Assembly (NCBI RefSeq): GCF_026788005.1
Contig: NZ_JABEPE010000003.1
Span: 248,001 to 312,000 of the forward strand
From: Alteromonas sp. a30
GTDB lineage: Bacteria; Pseudomonadota; Gammaproteobacteria; Enterobacterales; Alteromonadaceae
Direction: 5' to 3'
Length of the DNA: 64,000 bases
The position numbers and the translations under genes are program-made. The notes under the pieces were generated by a model, which did not search any database, had not been told where the DNA came from, and saw only the letters and a list, made by a program, of their open reading frames with translations. Shown here piece by piece: positions 50,304 to 59,476 of this stretch. Position 1 is the first letter of the stretch. Each line of letters begins with the position of its first letter.

Positions 50304-51263
50304 ATGCTTGCTCCTATATTTGCCTTTCCCTATTTAAGCTCTCTCAGACGAATTCGCCATTTAATTCATCATCTCATTTTCGTTAGCGTTTTGTTGCCCT
50401 TTCCTGTACTTGCGATGTGTAAAGCGCCGCTAGCTTTGCAAGTGCTAGGCTCTGGAGGTCCTATCGCTGATGATGCTAGAGCCTCTAGTGGCTATTTACT
50501 GTGGGTCAATGGTAAGTCTCGACTCCTCATTGATGCCGGTGGAGGCACCGCTTTACGTTTTGGCGAAGCAAACGGAAAATTTGAAGATTTAGAAGCCGTA
50601 TTACTCACACATTTGCATGCCGATCATTCCGCAGAATTACCCGCTTTGCTGAAAAGCAGTTACTTTTCCAAACGCAAAACTCCTCTTCCCATTTTAGGAC
50701 CAAGTGGTAATAAGGGCTGGCCAAGCACAGAAGAGTTTATTCATGGACTATTTAATAGCCAAACCGGCATTTACCGTTATTTAGATGGCTTTATGGATGG
50801 TAGCGATGGCATGTTCAAGCTTGAACCCAAAAGTGCAGATGCAACATCACGAGAAATCCATAAATTACACACCAGTGAAGACATCACTATTTATGGTGTG
50901 GGTGTACAACACGGGCCTGTTCCAGCTATCGGTTATGTCATCGAAATTAATGGGAAGCGCATTGCATTCTCAGGTGATCAAAACAACCACAACCCTGCAT
51001 TTACACAACTCATTAAAGATGCAGATTTGTTGGTCATGACACAAGCTATACCGGAAAACGCCGGAGAAATTGCTCAAAAATTACATGCCACCCCGAGTCA
51101 TATTGGAAAGATGGCACAAGAGGGAAAAGTACAGCAGTTGTTGCTTTCCCACTTCATGCAACGTAGCCTTCGCGTCTTGGATGAAAACAAAAAGCTCATT
51201 CAAACACATTACAAAGGAAAATTAGCAATCGCCGAAGATTTGGCCTGCTATGATTTGCTATAA
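50304..51263 (+). CDS. Exported metallo-beta-lactamase-fold hydrolase (RNase Z-like)
   Basis: The 319-residue protein has a hydrophobic N-terminal segment (about 22-38, a signal peptide or anchor) and a metallo-beta-lactamase fold. The metal-binding motif THLHADH is complete (H103, H105, D107, H108), and a further metal ligand is the aspartate in FSGDQN. Its closest look is the RNase Z/arylsulfatase-like branch (LGSGGP start, SGYLLWVNGKSRLLIDAG), yet it appears to be exported, which excludes tRNA processing. A periplasmic hydrolase of unknown substrate is the best statement. It stands alone with its own promoter. Confidence 0.85.
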   Translation: MLAPIFAFPYLSSLRRIRHLIHHLIFVSVLLPFPVLAMCKAPLALQVLGSGGPIADDARASSGYLLWVNGKSRLLIDAGGGTALRFGEANGKFEDLEAVLLTHLHADHSAELPALLKSSYFSKRKTPLPILGPSGNKGWPSTEEFIHGLFNSQTGIYRYLDGFMDGSDGMFKLEPKSADATSREIHKLHTSEDITIYGVGVQHGPVPAIGYVIEINGKRIAFSGDQNNHNPAFTQLIKDADLLVMTQAIPENAGEIAQKLHATPSHIGKMAQEGKVQQLLLSHFMQRSLRVLDENKKLIQTHYKGKLAIAEDLACYDLL

Positions 51264-51411
51264 ATATCAAAGACTTTTTATGATGTAGCGCCTTATATCT
51301 GTGCGCTGAAGAAAAGCACTAAGGAGCATTATATGGGTTAGTGAATTAGGCCAAGCGAAAGGCGTTGTAAAAATAAGCAACACAACTGGTTTAATATCGC
51401 CCTAAATCTTG

Positions 51412-51417
51412 TATAAT
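51412..51417 (+). promoter_or_regulatory. -10 element of the fusA2 promoter
   Basis: TATAAT is preceded by TTG (close to an extended -10) and followed by the GC-rich discriminator GCCGCGC, as in growth-rate-controlled promoters. The -35 is weak. The leader would be about 30 bases. Confidence 0.6.
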
Positions 51418-51454
51418 GCCGCGCAATTTTTTTTAACTTATTAAAAGTGAAGCC

Positions 51455-53542
51455 ATGACTGACTTAGCCAAGTATAGAAATATTGGTATCTTCGCACACG
51501 TAGATGCGGGGAAAACAACCACTACAGAACGTATCCTTAAACTCACTGGTAAAATTCACAAAACCGGTGAAGTACATGACGGTGAATCAACTACTGACTT
51601 CATGGAACAGGAAGCTGAGCGTGGTATCACGATCCAGTCAGCAGCAACGACCTGTTTCTGGAAAGATCACCGCATGAACATCATCGATACTCCGGGGCAC
51701 GTTGACTTCACAGTTGAAGTATACCGTTCTTTGAAAGTATTAGACGGCGGTGTTGGTGTATTCTGTGGTTCTGGTGGTGTTGAACCACAATCAGAAACGA
51801 ACTGGCGTTACGCCAACGAATCAGAAGTTGCTCGTATCATCTTCGTAAACAAACTAGACCGTATGGGTGCGGACTTCTACCGCGTTGTTGGTCAAGTTAA
51901 GAATGTACTAGCAGCTAACCCATTGGTAATGACGTTGCCAATCGGTATCGAAGACGAATTCAAAGGTGTTGTTAACATCCTTGAGAAAAAAGCTTACATC
52001 TGGGATGACTCTGGTCTTCCTGAAAACTACACAGTTGAAGATGTTCCTGCTGATATGGTTGACAAAGTAGACGAATACTATGAGCAACTAATCGAAACAG
52101 CAGTTGAGCAAGACGACGACCTAATGATGGCATACATGGAAGGTGAAGAACCTTCAATGGAAGACATCAAGCGTTGTATCCGTAAAGGTACACGTGACCT
52201 TGCGTTCTTCCCAACTTACTGTGGTTCTGCATTCAAAAACAAAGGCATTCAGTTAGTTCTAGATGCTGTTGTTGATTACCTACCAAGCCCAACTGAAGTT
52301 GATCCACAAGATCTAACTGACGAAGAAACAGGTGAACCTACTGGTGAAGTAGCAAAAGTAGCGATTGATGAGCCGTTCCGCGCATTGGCGTTCAAAATCA
52401 TGGACGACCGTTTCGGTGCTTTAACCTTTATCCGTATTTACTCTGGTGTATTGAACAAGGGTGACACTATCCTTAACAGTGCAACGGGCAAAACTGAGCG
52501 TATTGGCCGTATGGTGGAAATGCACGCTGATGACCGTACCGAATTAAGCAAAGCGCAAGCCGGTGACATCATTGCTGTTGTTGGTATGAAGAACGTACAA
52601 ACGGGTCACACGCTTTGTGCTCCTAGCAATCCTTGTACACTAGAGCCAATGATCTTCCCTGAGCCTGTAATCTCTATCGCTGTATCACCAAAAGATAAAG
52701 GCGGTAACGAGAAAATGGGTGTGGCAATCGGTAAATTGGTTTCAGAAGATCCTTCATTCCAAGTTGAAACTGACCAAGATTCTGGCGAAACCATCCTTAA
52801 AGGTATGGGTGAGCTTCACCTAGACATCAAGATTGACATCTTGAAGCGTACTTACGGTGTTGAGCTTAATGTAGGTAAACCTCAGGTTGCTTACCGTGAA
52901 ACTATCACGCAAGCAGTTGAAGATTCTTACACGCACAAGAAGCAATCAGGTGGTTCTGGTCAATTCGGTAAGATCGACTACCGCATCAAGCCGGGTGAAG
53001 TTAACTCAGGCTTCAAATTCACTTCAACGGTTGTTGGTGGTAACGTTCCTAAGGAATTCTTCCCAGCAATCGAGAAAGGCTTTGCAGGCATGATGGCAGA
53101 AGGTCCTCTAGCAGGTTACCCAATGCTTGACGTTGAAATTGAACTATTCGACGGTGGCTTCCACGCAGTTGACTCATCAGCAGTTGCGTTCGAAATCGCT
53201 GCGAAAGGCGCATACCGTCAATCAATGCCAAAAGCAGGTCCTCAACTTCTTGAGCCAATCATGAAAGTTGACGTTTTCTCTCCAGAAGACAACGTTGGTG
53301 ACGTAATCGGTGACTTGAACCGTCGTCGCGGCATGATTAAAGACCAAGAGCCGGGTCCTACAGGCGTTCGTATTAAGGCTGACGTACCGTTATCAGAAAT
53401 GTTCGGTTACATCGGTCACTTACGTACTATTACTTCTGGCCGTGGTCAGTTCTCTATGGAGTTCTCACACTATATGGCTTGTCCGCAAAACGTTGCAGAC
53501 GACGTCATCGCAGAAGCAAAAGCGCGTAAAGCAGCAGAATAA
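51455..53542 (+). CDS. fusA2: Elongation factor G paralogue (FusA2 type)
   Basis: This 695-residue translational GTPase has G1 AHVDAGKT, G2 RGIT, G3 DTPGH and G4 NKLD, followed by domains II-V. The sequence ([36 protein letters not shown]) resembles the second EF-G found in Vibrio and relatives rather than the EF-G of the str operon, and no rpsL, rpsG or tuf is near. EF-G paralogues divide translocation and ribosome recycling differently between species; which job this copy has is unknown. Use of frequent-looking codons and a strong -10 suggest high expression. A terminator follows. Confidence 0.9.
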   Translation: MTDLAKYRNIGIFAHVDAGKTTTTERILKLTGKIHKTGEVHDGESTTDFMEQEAERGITIQSAATTCFWKDHRMNIIDTPGHVDFTVEVYRSLKVLDGGVGVFCGSGGVEPQSETNWRYANESEVARIIFVNKLDRMGADFYRVVGQVKNVLAANPLVMTLPIGIEDEFKGVVNILEKKAYIWDDSGLPENYTVEDVPADMVDKVDEYYEQLIETAVEQDDDLMMAYMEGEEPSMEDIKRCIRKGTRDLAFFPTYCGSAFKNKGIQLVLDAVVDYLPSPTEVDPQDLTDEETGEPTGEVAKVAIDEPFRALAFKIMDDRFGALTFIRIYSGVLNKGDTILNSATGKTERIGRMVEMHADDRTELSKAQAGDIIAVVGMKNVQTGHTLCAPSNPCTLEPMIFPEPVISIAVSPKDKGGNEKMGVAIGKLVSEDPSFQVETDQDSGETILKGMGELHLDIKIDILKRTYGVELNVGKPQVAYRETITQAVEDSYTHKKQSGGSGQFGKIDYRIKPGEVNSGFKFTSTVVGGNVPKEFFPAIEKGFAGMMAEGPLAGYPMLDVEIELFDGGFHAVDSSAVAFEIAAKGAYRQSMPKAGPQLLEPIMKVDVFSPEDNVGDVIGDLNRRRGMIKDQEPGPTGVRIKADVPLSEMFGYIGHLRTITSGRGQFSMEFSHYMACPQNVADDVIAEAKARKAAE

Positions 53543-53561
53543 TCTCGCTGTAAAAAGCTTA

Positions 53562-53597
53562 CAAACCCGGTCTTGGCAACAAGCACCGGGTTTTTTT
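53562..53597 (+). terminator. Terminator of fusA2
   Basis: AAACCCGGT (53562-53570) pairs with ACCGGGTTT, with an inner TTG/CAA pairing in the loop, followed by a run of seven Ts. Confidence 0.92.
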
Positions 53598-53671
53598 ATG
53601 CCGACTCACTCATCCATCCACTATTTTAATGCGTAGAAGTAAGCACGTTATCCAACCACCCTTTTAAAGCA

Positions 53672-54229
53672 ATGTTGCGACAAACACTGTTATCGACAAT
53701 ATGCGTGCTCACTATGTTCATTCCAACTCCAAGCTTAGGGTTTTCTCTAGCAGAACCTGCGCTTTCAGCCTTACACAAGCACATTCCTAATGCTAAAACC
53801 ATCGGTCAGGGCAGAATGACATACCTCTTCTGGGATGTTTATGATGCTGAGCTCATTGCGCCAAATGCCGAATACCGAAAAGGGGAACGTTTCGCGCTCA
53901 AACTCACTTACTTGCGATCACTCCAAGGGAAAGACATCGCTCAACGTAGTATTAAAGAAATTCGAGAACAAGGATTCAACAACGAACGTGCTTTAGACAC
54001 TTGGTACCAGAAAATGTTGGATATATTTCCCGATGTTGAAAATGGTTACTTTCTTTTAGGCATTGTCGATGAAAACCAGCACAGCCACTTCTATTCTGCC
54101 CAAGGTCATTTAGGAAGTATTAACGACCCCATTTTTAGCCAACATTTTTTCGATATTTGGCTAGCAGAAAGCACTTCAGCACCAAAAGTACGAAAACAAC
54201 TATTGGAAAACAATCGGATAAACAAATGA
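53672..54229 (+). CDS. Exported chalcone-isomerase-like (Chalcone_3) protein
   Basis: This 185-residue protein has a signal peptide (to about residue 23) and the bacterial chalcone-isomerase-like fold of the Chalcone_3 group: GQGRMTYLFWDVYDAELIAPNAEY, FALKLTYLRSLQGKDIAQRSIKEI and the C-terminal FSQHFFDIWLAESTSAPKVRKQLL. Bacterial members are periplasmic and may bind fatty acid; catalysis is not expected. Its stop overlaps the DUF3833 gene by four bases (ATGA), an arrangement seen in related bacteria. Confidence 0.85.
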   Translation: MLRQTLLSTICVLTMFIPTPSLGFSLAEPALSALHKHIPNAKTIGQGRMTYLFWDVYDAELIAPNAEYRKGERFALKLTYLRSLQGKDIAQRSIKEIREQGFNNERALDTWYQKMLDIFPDVENGYFLLGIVDENQHSHFYSAQGHLGSINDPIFSQHFFDIWLAESTSAPKVRKQLLENNRINK

Positions 54230-54771
54230 AAACATTACGCACGCTTTTCCCCTTTTTCGCAGCCCTACTACTTAGCGCCTGCTCTCATTCTCCAGATGGT
54301 GAACGCTATCGACAATACACCCCAGATTTCGATTTATTCGCGTTTTTTGACGGCAACGTGCGAGCTTGGGGAATTGTACAAAACTATTCAGGAGACGTCG
54401 TCCAGCGCTTTACCGTCGACATTCAAGGCACCGTGATTAACGATGAAGAACTTCAACTCGACGAAAGCTTTACCTACATGCAAGGAGAAGGTGTCAAACA
54501 GCGTGTTTGGCGTCTTAAGCAGACGAAAGATGGTTTAGTGCATGGGCAAGCTGACGACATTCATTATCCCGCAACAGGACAACGCTTCGGCAATGCATTT
54601 CAGTTTACATACGACATGGATTTGCCCGTTGACGACTCCTACTATCTGGTTAGCTTCGATGACTGGATGTGGATGATAGATAACAACACGTTAATGAATC
54701 GCTCCTACATAAAAAAGTGGGGAGTCGTTGTGGCAGAAGTCACCATCTTTATGCAAAAACAGCCAATGTAA
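54226..54771 (+). CDS. DUF3833 family lipoprotein
   Basis: This 181-residue lipoprotein has lipobox LLSAC (C19) and the DUF3833 core: FFDGNVRAWGIVQNYSGDVVQRFTV, LDESFTYMQGEGVKQRVWRL and DDWMWMIDNNTLMNRSYIKKWG. The function is unknown; the fold is probably a beta-barrel lipocalin-like domain. ATG 54226 gives the lipoprotein signal and a 4-base overlap with the upstream gene; an in-frame ATG at 54157 inside that gene does not. A terminator overlaps its last codons. Confidence 0.9.
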   Translation: MKTLRTLFPFFAALLLSACSHSPDGERYRQYTPDFDLFAFFDGNVRAWGIVQNYSGDVVQRFTVDIQGTVINDEELQLDESFTYMQGEGVKQRVWRLKQTKDGLVHGQADDIHYPATGQRFGNAFQFTYDMDLPVDDSYYLVSFDDWMWMIDNNTLMNRSYIKKWGVVVAEVTIFMQKQPM

Positions 54772-54796
54772 CGCGTGTTTTCTTTGGCTGTTTTTG
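54760..54796 (+). terminator. Terminator of the Chalcone_3/DUF3833 pair
   Basis: CAGCCAA (54760-54766) pairs with TTGGCTG (54784-54790), followed by TTTTTG. The left arm lies inside the final codons of the DUF3833 gene. Confidence 0.8.
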
Positions 54797-54838
54797 TTTA
54801 GTTTGAATAAGAAACGCATCAATACGTTGTTTGTATGA

Positions 54839-55648
54839 CTAGGTATTATCTGACTCTTTATCGAACTTTTCTTTTATCAGCGCTTTTAATGCTCTAATTT
54901 CATCTTGGAGATCTTGCATAGAAGGCTCGGGATGTTCTTCATGACGCACCTTTGCGTGCTCTTCTTCCATTACATTGACCACTATGCCAATTACCATATT
55001 TAAAAATGCAAAGGCAGTGAAGAAGATAAATGTCATGTAGAAAATCCAACTCATTGGATACACTTCCATGGTTTCGTATTGCACATCCGTCCAATCTTCA
55101 AAGGTCATAATTCGGAACAGGGTTAACATAGAAATAGCAATATTGCGCCAAAGCTCGGGATTAATATCTTTAAAGAGGAAACTACCCACCGCCGCGTAAA
55201 TATAGAAAATAATAAACAAGAGCAACACCACATAACCTAGCTGCGGCAATGCTTTTAAAAGCGAGTTAATAAGAATGCGTAACTCGGGAATAATCGAAAT
55301 CATCCTGAGTACCCGGAAAACCCGAACTAAACGGGCCAACAAGGCCATTTCACTATCCTGAATTGGAATTAAGCTGACTATCACAACCAAGGTATCGAAA
55401 ACATTCCAGCCAGAACGAAAAAAGGCTTTTTTGTCTGATTCAGCAAAGAATCGTACGCTAATTTCAAATAAGAAAAAGAGCGTAATGAAAATATCCAACC
55501 CTACCGTCAAGCTAATTGCCACCGGTGGCAACTCGTAAGTTTTAGCCCCTATTTCTAACGCTGAAACGATAATCACCGCTATAACAAAGGCTTCAAAAAC
55601 CTTATTTTCTTTTAAATGAAGTAACCAATTTTGCATACTCTTCAACAT
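54839..55648 (-). CDS. Voltage-gated ion channel of the NaChBac-like family
   Basis: The 269-residue protein has six membrane helices of a single-domain voltage-gated cation channel. The S4 sensor carries four arginines at every third residue (ARLVRVFRVLRM, 105-116). S5, a pore helix and a selectivity filter TFEDWTD (182-188) follow, then S6 (about 200-227) and a charged C-terminal coiled coil (about 243-265) that would hold the tetramer. Known bacterial Nav channels have TLESW in the filter; this one has three acidic residues, closer to Ca2+-selective designs, so Na+ versus Ca2+ selectivity is open. ATG 55648 has GGAG nine bases upstream. Confidence 0.9.
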   Translation of the reverse strand: MLKSMQNWLLHLKENKVFEAFVIAVIIVSALEIGAKTYELPPVAISLTVGLDIFITLFFLFEISVRFFAESDKKAFFRSGWNVFDTLVVIVSLIPIQDSEMALLARLVRVFRVLRMISIIPELRILINSLLKALPQLGYVVLLLFIIFYIYAAVGSFLFKDINPELWRNIAISMLTLFRIMTFEDWTDVQYETMEVYPMSWIFYMTFIFFTAFAFLNMVIGIVVNVMEEEHAKVRHEEHPEPSMQDLQDEIRALKALIKEKFDKESDNT

Positions 55649-56087
55649 CAAGTTTTACTCCAAAACAATGCTTTCATGCCTCTCAATGGGGTGAAGCTAA
55701 AGCATTTTAAAGGTTTTAATTAAATCTAGGGAAAATATTATTAATCCTTTTAACATTAGGTAGGTAATGCCCAAAATGTATAGAAAGCGGCTCTGAGCAC
55801 ATTTAGTTTTGATAAAGCGCCAAAAGCCACCTGCTCAACTGACCGTTTAGGCAGTAAATCGGGTTATATTTTTACATTATTGTATTTTTTGTAAACACAA
55901 GGTTAATTTGATGAAACAGAGGAAATTCAAAACCTACAGACTGACCTAACATCATCGAAAGTACAAAATACGCACAGCAGTTAGTAAAAATAGGATTCTT
56001 AAATAAAAATTCACACAAATGCAGTGTTTTCCTATAAAACCTTTATTAAATTAGTGGTATTTGGTGGCAAACAAATCGATTTTCTAC

Positions 56088-56093
56088 TACAAT
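56088..56093 (+). promoter_or_regulatory. Possible -10 element of deaD
   Basis: TACAAT with downstream GC-rich GCTCGCCC resembles other strong promoters in this window. The -35 is poor. It implies a leader of about 80 bases, including a 15-codon ORF. Confidence 0.45.
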
Positions 56094-56121
56094 GCTCGCC
56101 CATTTCTTCCAGTGCTGATCT

Positions 56122-56169
56122 ATGCTTAATGTTACAGATGAAGAGTTCAGCGATGGATCACTGACCTAA
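56122..56169 (+). other. 15-codon upstream ORF in the deaD leader
   Basis: ATG at 56122 encodes MLNVTDEEFSDGSLT and stops 12 bases before the deaD ATG. It has no strong ribosome binding site. It may be a leader peptide or chance. Confidence 0.25.
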
Positions 56170-56181
56170 ACGAGTATTTCA

Positions 56182-57900
56182 ATGACTTCTGATGTATCTA
56201 TAAGCTTTAAAGATTTAAAATTACCTCAACCGATTCTAGACGCGCTGGACAAAATCGGTTACGAAAAACCTTCTCCTATCCAAGCCGCGACAATCCCTTA
56301 TTTACTAGAAGGGCGAGATCTAATCGGTCAAGCGCAAACTGGAACGGGAAAAACCGCAGCATTTGCCTTGCCAATGCTGTCAAAAATAGATGACCAATTA
56401 AAAGCGCCGCAATTGTTGGTATTGGCCCCAACTCGTGAGCTTGCGATTCAAGTAGCGGAAGCATTCCAAGCGTATGCAAGCTTTAACCGCCAACTTCGTG
56501 TGCTGCCTATTTATGGCGGTCAATCTTATGATAACCAAATTCGCCAATTGAAGCGTGGAACGCAAGTCATTGTTGGTACTCCGGGCCGTGTAATCGACCA
56601 TATCAAACGCAAAACTCTTGATTTGTCGAATCTTAAAATGTTGGTATTAGACGAAGCCGATGAAATGTTACGCATGGGCTTTATTGATGATGTTGAATGG
56701 ATTTTGTCACAAGCACCTGATGGTCGCCAAACAGCGCTATTTTCGGCCACCATGCCAGCCCCCATTCAAAAGATTGCAAGCAAATACTTAAACAACCCAG
56801 AAACCATCAAAATTGCTTCTAAAACCAGCACCGCAAATAGTATTCGTCAGCGGTTCTGTCAGGTTACGGGCCACCATAAACTGTCGGCATTAACGCGAGT
56901 GCTCGAAGTTGAGAACTTTGATGGCGTCATTATTTTCGTCCGCACCAAAACCGCAACCGTTGAATTGGCTGAAAAGCTCAGCGCACGTGGATACGATGTC
57001 GAGCCACTCAATGGTGATATTCCACAAAAATCACGTGAACGCACCGTTGAACGTCTTAAACAAGGCAAGATTGATATTTTAATTGCAACAGACGTAGTCG
57101 CCCGTGGTCTTGACGTTGATCGCGTTAGTCACGTTGTTAACTACGACGTACCTTACGACACAGAATCTTACGTTCACCGCATCGGTCGTACTGGCCGCGC
57201 AGGTAGAACCGGTGATGCGATCTTGTTCGTTTCACACCGTGAAATGCGTTTGCTTAGAACCATTGAAAGAGCAACTAAGCAGAAAATGGACCCAATGCCA
57301 ATTCCAACCTTAACGGAAATGAACGAGTCTCGTTTGCAGAAATTCAAAGAGCGTGTTTGTGAGGCATTGGAAGAAGACGTCACTGACGCCCTGCTTCCCG
57401 TTATTGAAGCCATTCAAAAAGAAACTGAAGCATCACCAGAGCAACTATTGTCAGCATTCGCAAAGTTGGCGCAAGGTGACGAGCCGCTTATATTGAGAGA
57501 ATCCGACGTACCAGACATCTCTTCCAGCCCTCGCCGTGAAAAAGAAGGCGGTAAAGGCCGAGATAATCGCGAAGGTCGTGAACGTGGTGGGAAACGCGAA
57601 GGTCGTGAACGTAGCAATCGCTCTCGTTCAAGCAAGCCTGAAAAAGGCATGCAAAGATACCGTATTGCTGTTGGACGCTCACACGGAGTAAAACCCGGTA
57701 ACATCGTTGGTGCTATTGCTAACGAAGCGAGCATAGATAGCCAATACATCGGTGCAATTGAAATTTACGACAATTTCAGCACCGTTGATCTACCAGAAGG
57801 CATGCCATCAGACATATCTCAAACCCTAAAGAACACGCGCGTGGCTGGGCAAAAACTTGATATCCGCGAATGGGTAGAAAGAAAAAACCGTGAAAGCTAA
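56182..57900 (+). CDS. deaD: ATP-dependent RNA helicase DeaD (CsdA)
   Basis: This 572-residue DEAD-box helicase has the Q motif (GYEKPSPIQ), motif I AQTGTGKT (51-58), DEAD (157-160), SAT, and motif VI HRIGRTGRAGR. A DeaD/DbpA-type RNA-binding domain (about 490-565) follows, after an arginine/glycine-rich linker (about 450-490). It remodels structured RNA during cold shock and ribosome assembly. An extended leader is typical of cold-shock genes. Confidence 0.96.
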   Translation: MTSDVSISFKDLKLPQPILDALDKIGYEKPSPIQAATIPYLLEGRDLIGQAQTGTGKTAAFALPMLSKIDDQLKAPQLLVLAPTRELAIQVAEAFQAYASFNRQLRVLPIYGGQSYDNQIRQLKRGTQVIVGTPGRVIDHIKRKTLDLSNLKMLVLDEADEMLRMGFIDDVEWILSQAPDGRQTALFSATMPAPIQKIASKYLNNPETIKIASKTSTANSIRQRFCQVTGHHKLSALTRVLEVENFDGVIIFVRTKTATVELAEKLSARGYDVEPLNGDIPQKSRERTVERLKQGKIDILIATDVVARGLDVDRVSHVVNYDVPYDTESYVHRIGRTGRAGRTGDAILFVSHREMRLLRTIERATKQKMDPMPIPTLTEMNESRLQKFKERVCEALEEDVTDALLPVIEAIQKETEASPEQLLSAFAKLAQGDEPLILRESDVPDISSSPRREKEGGKGRDNREGRERGGKREGRERSNRSRSSKPEKGMQRYRIAVGRSHGVKPGNIVGAIANEASIDSQYIGAIEIYDNFSTVDLPEGMPSDISQTLKNTRVAGQKLDIREWVERKNRES

Positions 57901-57960
57901 AATTTAGTTATATTAAATCCATTTAACTTATTTATTGGTTATAAGAGATTTAGGCATAAT

Positions 57961-57982
57961 GCACGCAGAATTAACTGCGTGC
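57961..57982 (+). other. Perfect hairpin in the deaD-cysG gap
   Basis: GCACGCAG (57961-57968) pairs perfectly with CTGCGTGC (57975-57982) around AATTAA, 33 bases before cysG. No T-run follows (CTTTGC), so it is either a weak deaD terminator or a structured cysG leader. Confidence 0.5.
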
Positions 57983-58015
57983 CTTTGCGCCCTGATGAAA
58001 TAATCGGTAAAGCCC

Positions 58016-59407
58016 ATGCGCTACTTTCCTATATTTGTTGATACACAAGACCAAGATTGCCTTGTTGTTGGAGCTGGCGAAGTCGCGGCTCGAAAAATCG
58101 AATTACTACTCAAAACCGAAGCTCGAATTCATGTCATTGCACCTGATGCTTGCAATACCGTATTGCAATATGCTCAACAAGGTCGAATCCAATTCGAGCA
58201 ACGTCGATTCCAAGACAAAGACGTTTCAACACAAACGTTGATATTCGTCGCCACAGACAACAACCACCTCAACGCACATATACATCAAATTGCGCGTGAC
58301 AAAGGCATCATGGTAAATGTGGTTGATAACACACCACTGTGTCGTTTCATCACTCCAGCCATTGTAGACCGCTCACCGATTGTAGTTGCCCTAAGCAGTG
58401 GAGGTTCAGCTCCGGTATTACTGCGTTATATTCGACAAAAATTAGAAACTGTCTTACCGCATAGCATTAGCAAGCTCGGCACACTTTTTCAGCGTTTTAG
58501 AGACCGCGTAAAAGCCGCATTTTCCGATGTGGATGCACGCCGTGCCTTTTGGGAAGAAGTAATGGAAGGTGATGTCGCCGAACATATATACAACAATCAA
58601 GAAACAAAAGCAGAAACAGCGTTAATTCAGCGTTTAACGCAGGTTGAATCTCAAACGGCCGAAGAAGGCGCCAAAAAAGGCGCTGTTTATTTAATAGGGG
58701 CAGGACCGGGCGATCCCGAGCTTTTAACTTTTAAAGCCCTGCGTTTAATGCAAAAAGCCGATGTGGTGGTTTACGATCGCTTAGTATCAAAAGACATTTT
58801 AGAAATGGTGCGACGCGATGCTGAAAAGGTTTATGTGGGCAAAGCCAAAAGCAATCACACCTTACCTCAAGGCGAAATCAATCAACTCCTAGTTGAACGA
58901 GCTTTAGCGGGTCAGCGTGTTGTGCGCTTAAAAGGCGGCGATCCATTCATATTTGGCCGTGGCGGAGAAGAAATCGAAACCCTGTTCCAATACAACATAG
59001 ACTTTCAAGTGGTACCGGGAATAACCGCAGCCACCGGAGCTGCGAGCTATTCAGGCATTCCACTAACTCACAGAGATCATGCTCAGTCCGTTGTCTTTGC
59101 CACGGGCCACTTAAAAGAAGATACCATTGACTTAGACTGGCCCGCACTTGTTCAGAAAGGCCAAACACTGGTTTTTTATATGGGATTGACTGGGCTTCCC
59201 ATTATTTGCAAACAACTGGTCCAACATGGAATGCCTAAAGATATGCCAATCGCACTGGTACAATCTGCAACATGTGAACAACAGCGCGTTGTAACAGGCA
59301 CCTTAACGGATATTGTCGCTAAAGCGGAGCAAGAAGCACTTAAGCCGCCGACCTTAATTATCGTGGGTAGCGTCGTTAGTTTGCACGATAAATTAAAATG
59401 GTTTTAA
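58016..59407 (+). CDS. cysG: Siroheme synthase CysG (trifunctional)
   Basis: The 463-residue fusion has an N-terminal NAD-dependent precorrin-2 dehydrogenase/ferrochelatase (VVGAGEVAARKIELLL, with the regulatory serine region LSSGGSAPV) and a C-terminal uroporphyrinogen-III methyltransferase (LIGAGPGDPELLTFKALR, VRLKGGDPFIFGRGGEE). It makes siroheme for sulfite and nitrite reductases. It is complete and of typical length. Confidence 0.97.
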   Translation: MRYFPIFVDTQDQDCLVVGAGEVAARKIELLLKTEARIHVIAPDACNTVLQYAQQGRIQFEQRRFQDKDVSTQTLIFVATDNNHLNAHIHQIARDKGIMVNVVDNTPLCRFITPAIVDRSPIVVALSSGGSAPVLLRYIRQKLETVLPHSISKLGTLFQRFRDRVKAAFSDVDARRAFWEEVMEGDVAEHIYNNQETKAETALIQRLTQVESQTAEEGAKKGAVYLIGAGPGDPELLTFKALRLMQKADVVVYDRLVSKDILEMVRRDAEKVYVGKAKSNHTLPQGEINQLLVERALAGQRVVRLKGGDPFIFGRGGEEIETLFQYNIDFQVVPGITAATGAASYSGIPLTHRDHAQSVVFATGHLKEDTIDLDWPALVQKGQTLVFYMGLTGLPIICKQLVQHGMPKDMPIALVQSATCEQQRVVTGTLTDIVAKAEQEALKPPTLIIVGSVVSLHDKLKWF

Positions 59408-59476
59408 AAAGCTAACGAAGCGCACACAGGCTTTGCTAAAATAAACAAACTATACGATGCCGATGGAGCTTTATGG

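Larger units (their letters stand above)
55649..56181. other. Divergent intergenic region between the ion channel gene and deaD (533 bases)
   Basis: No substantial gene was found in this AT-rich region. A TACAAT at 56088-56093 followed by GCTCGCCC is a plausible deaD -10. Between it and deaD lies a 15-codon ORF at 56122-56169. The central 350 bases show nothing I can interpret. Confidence 0.5.
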
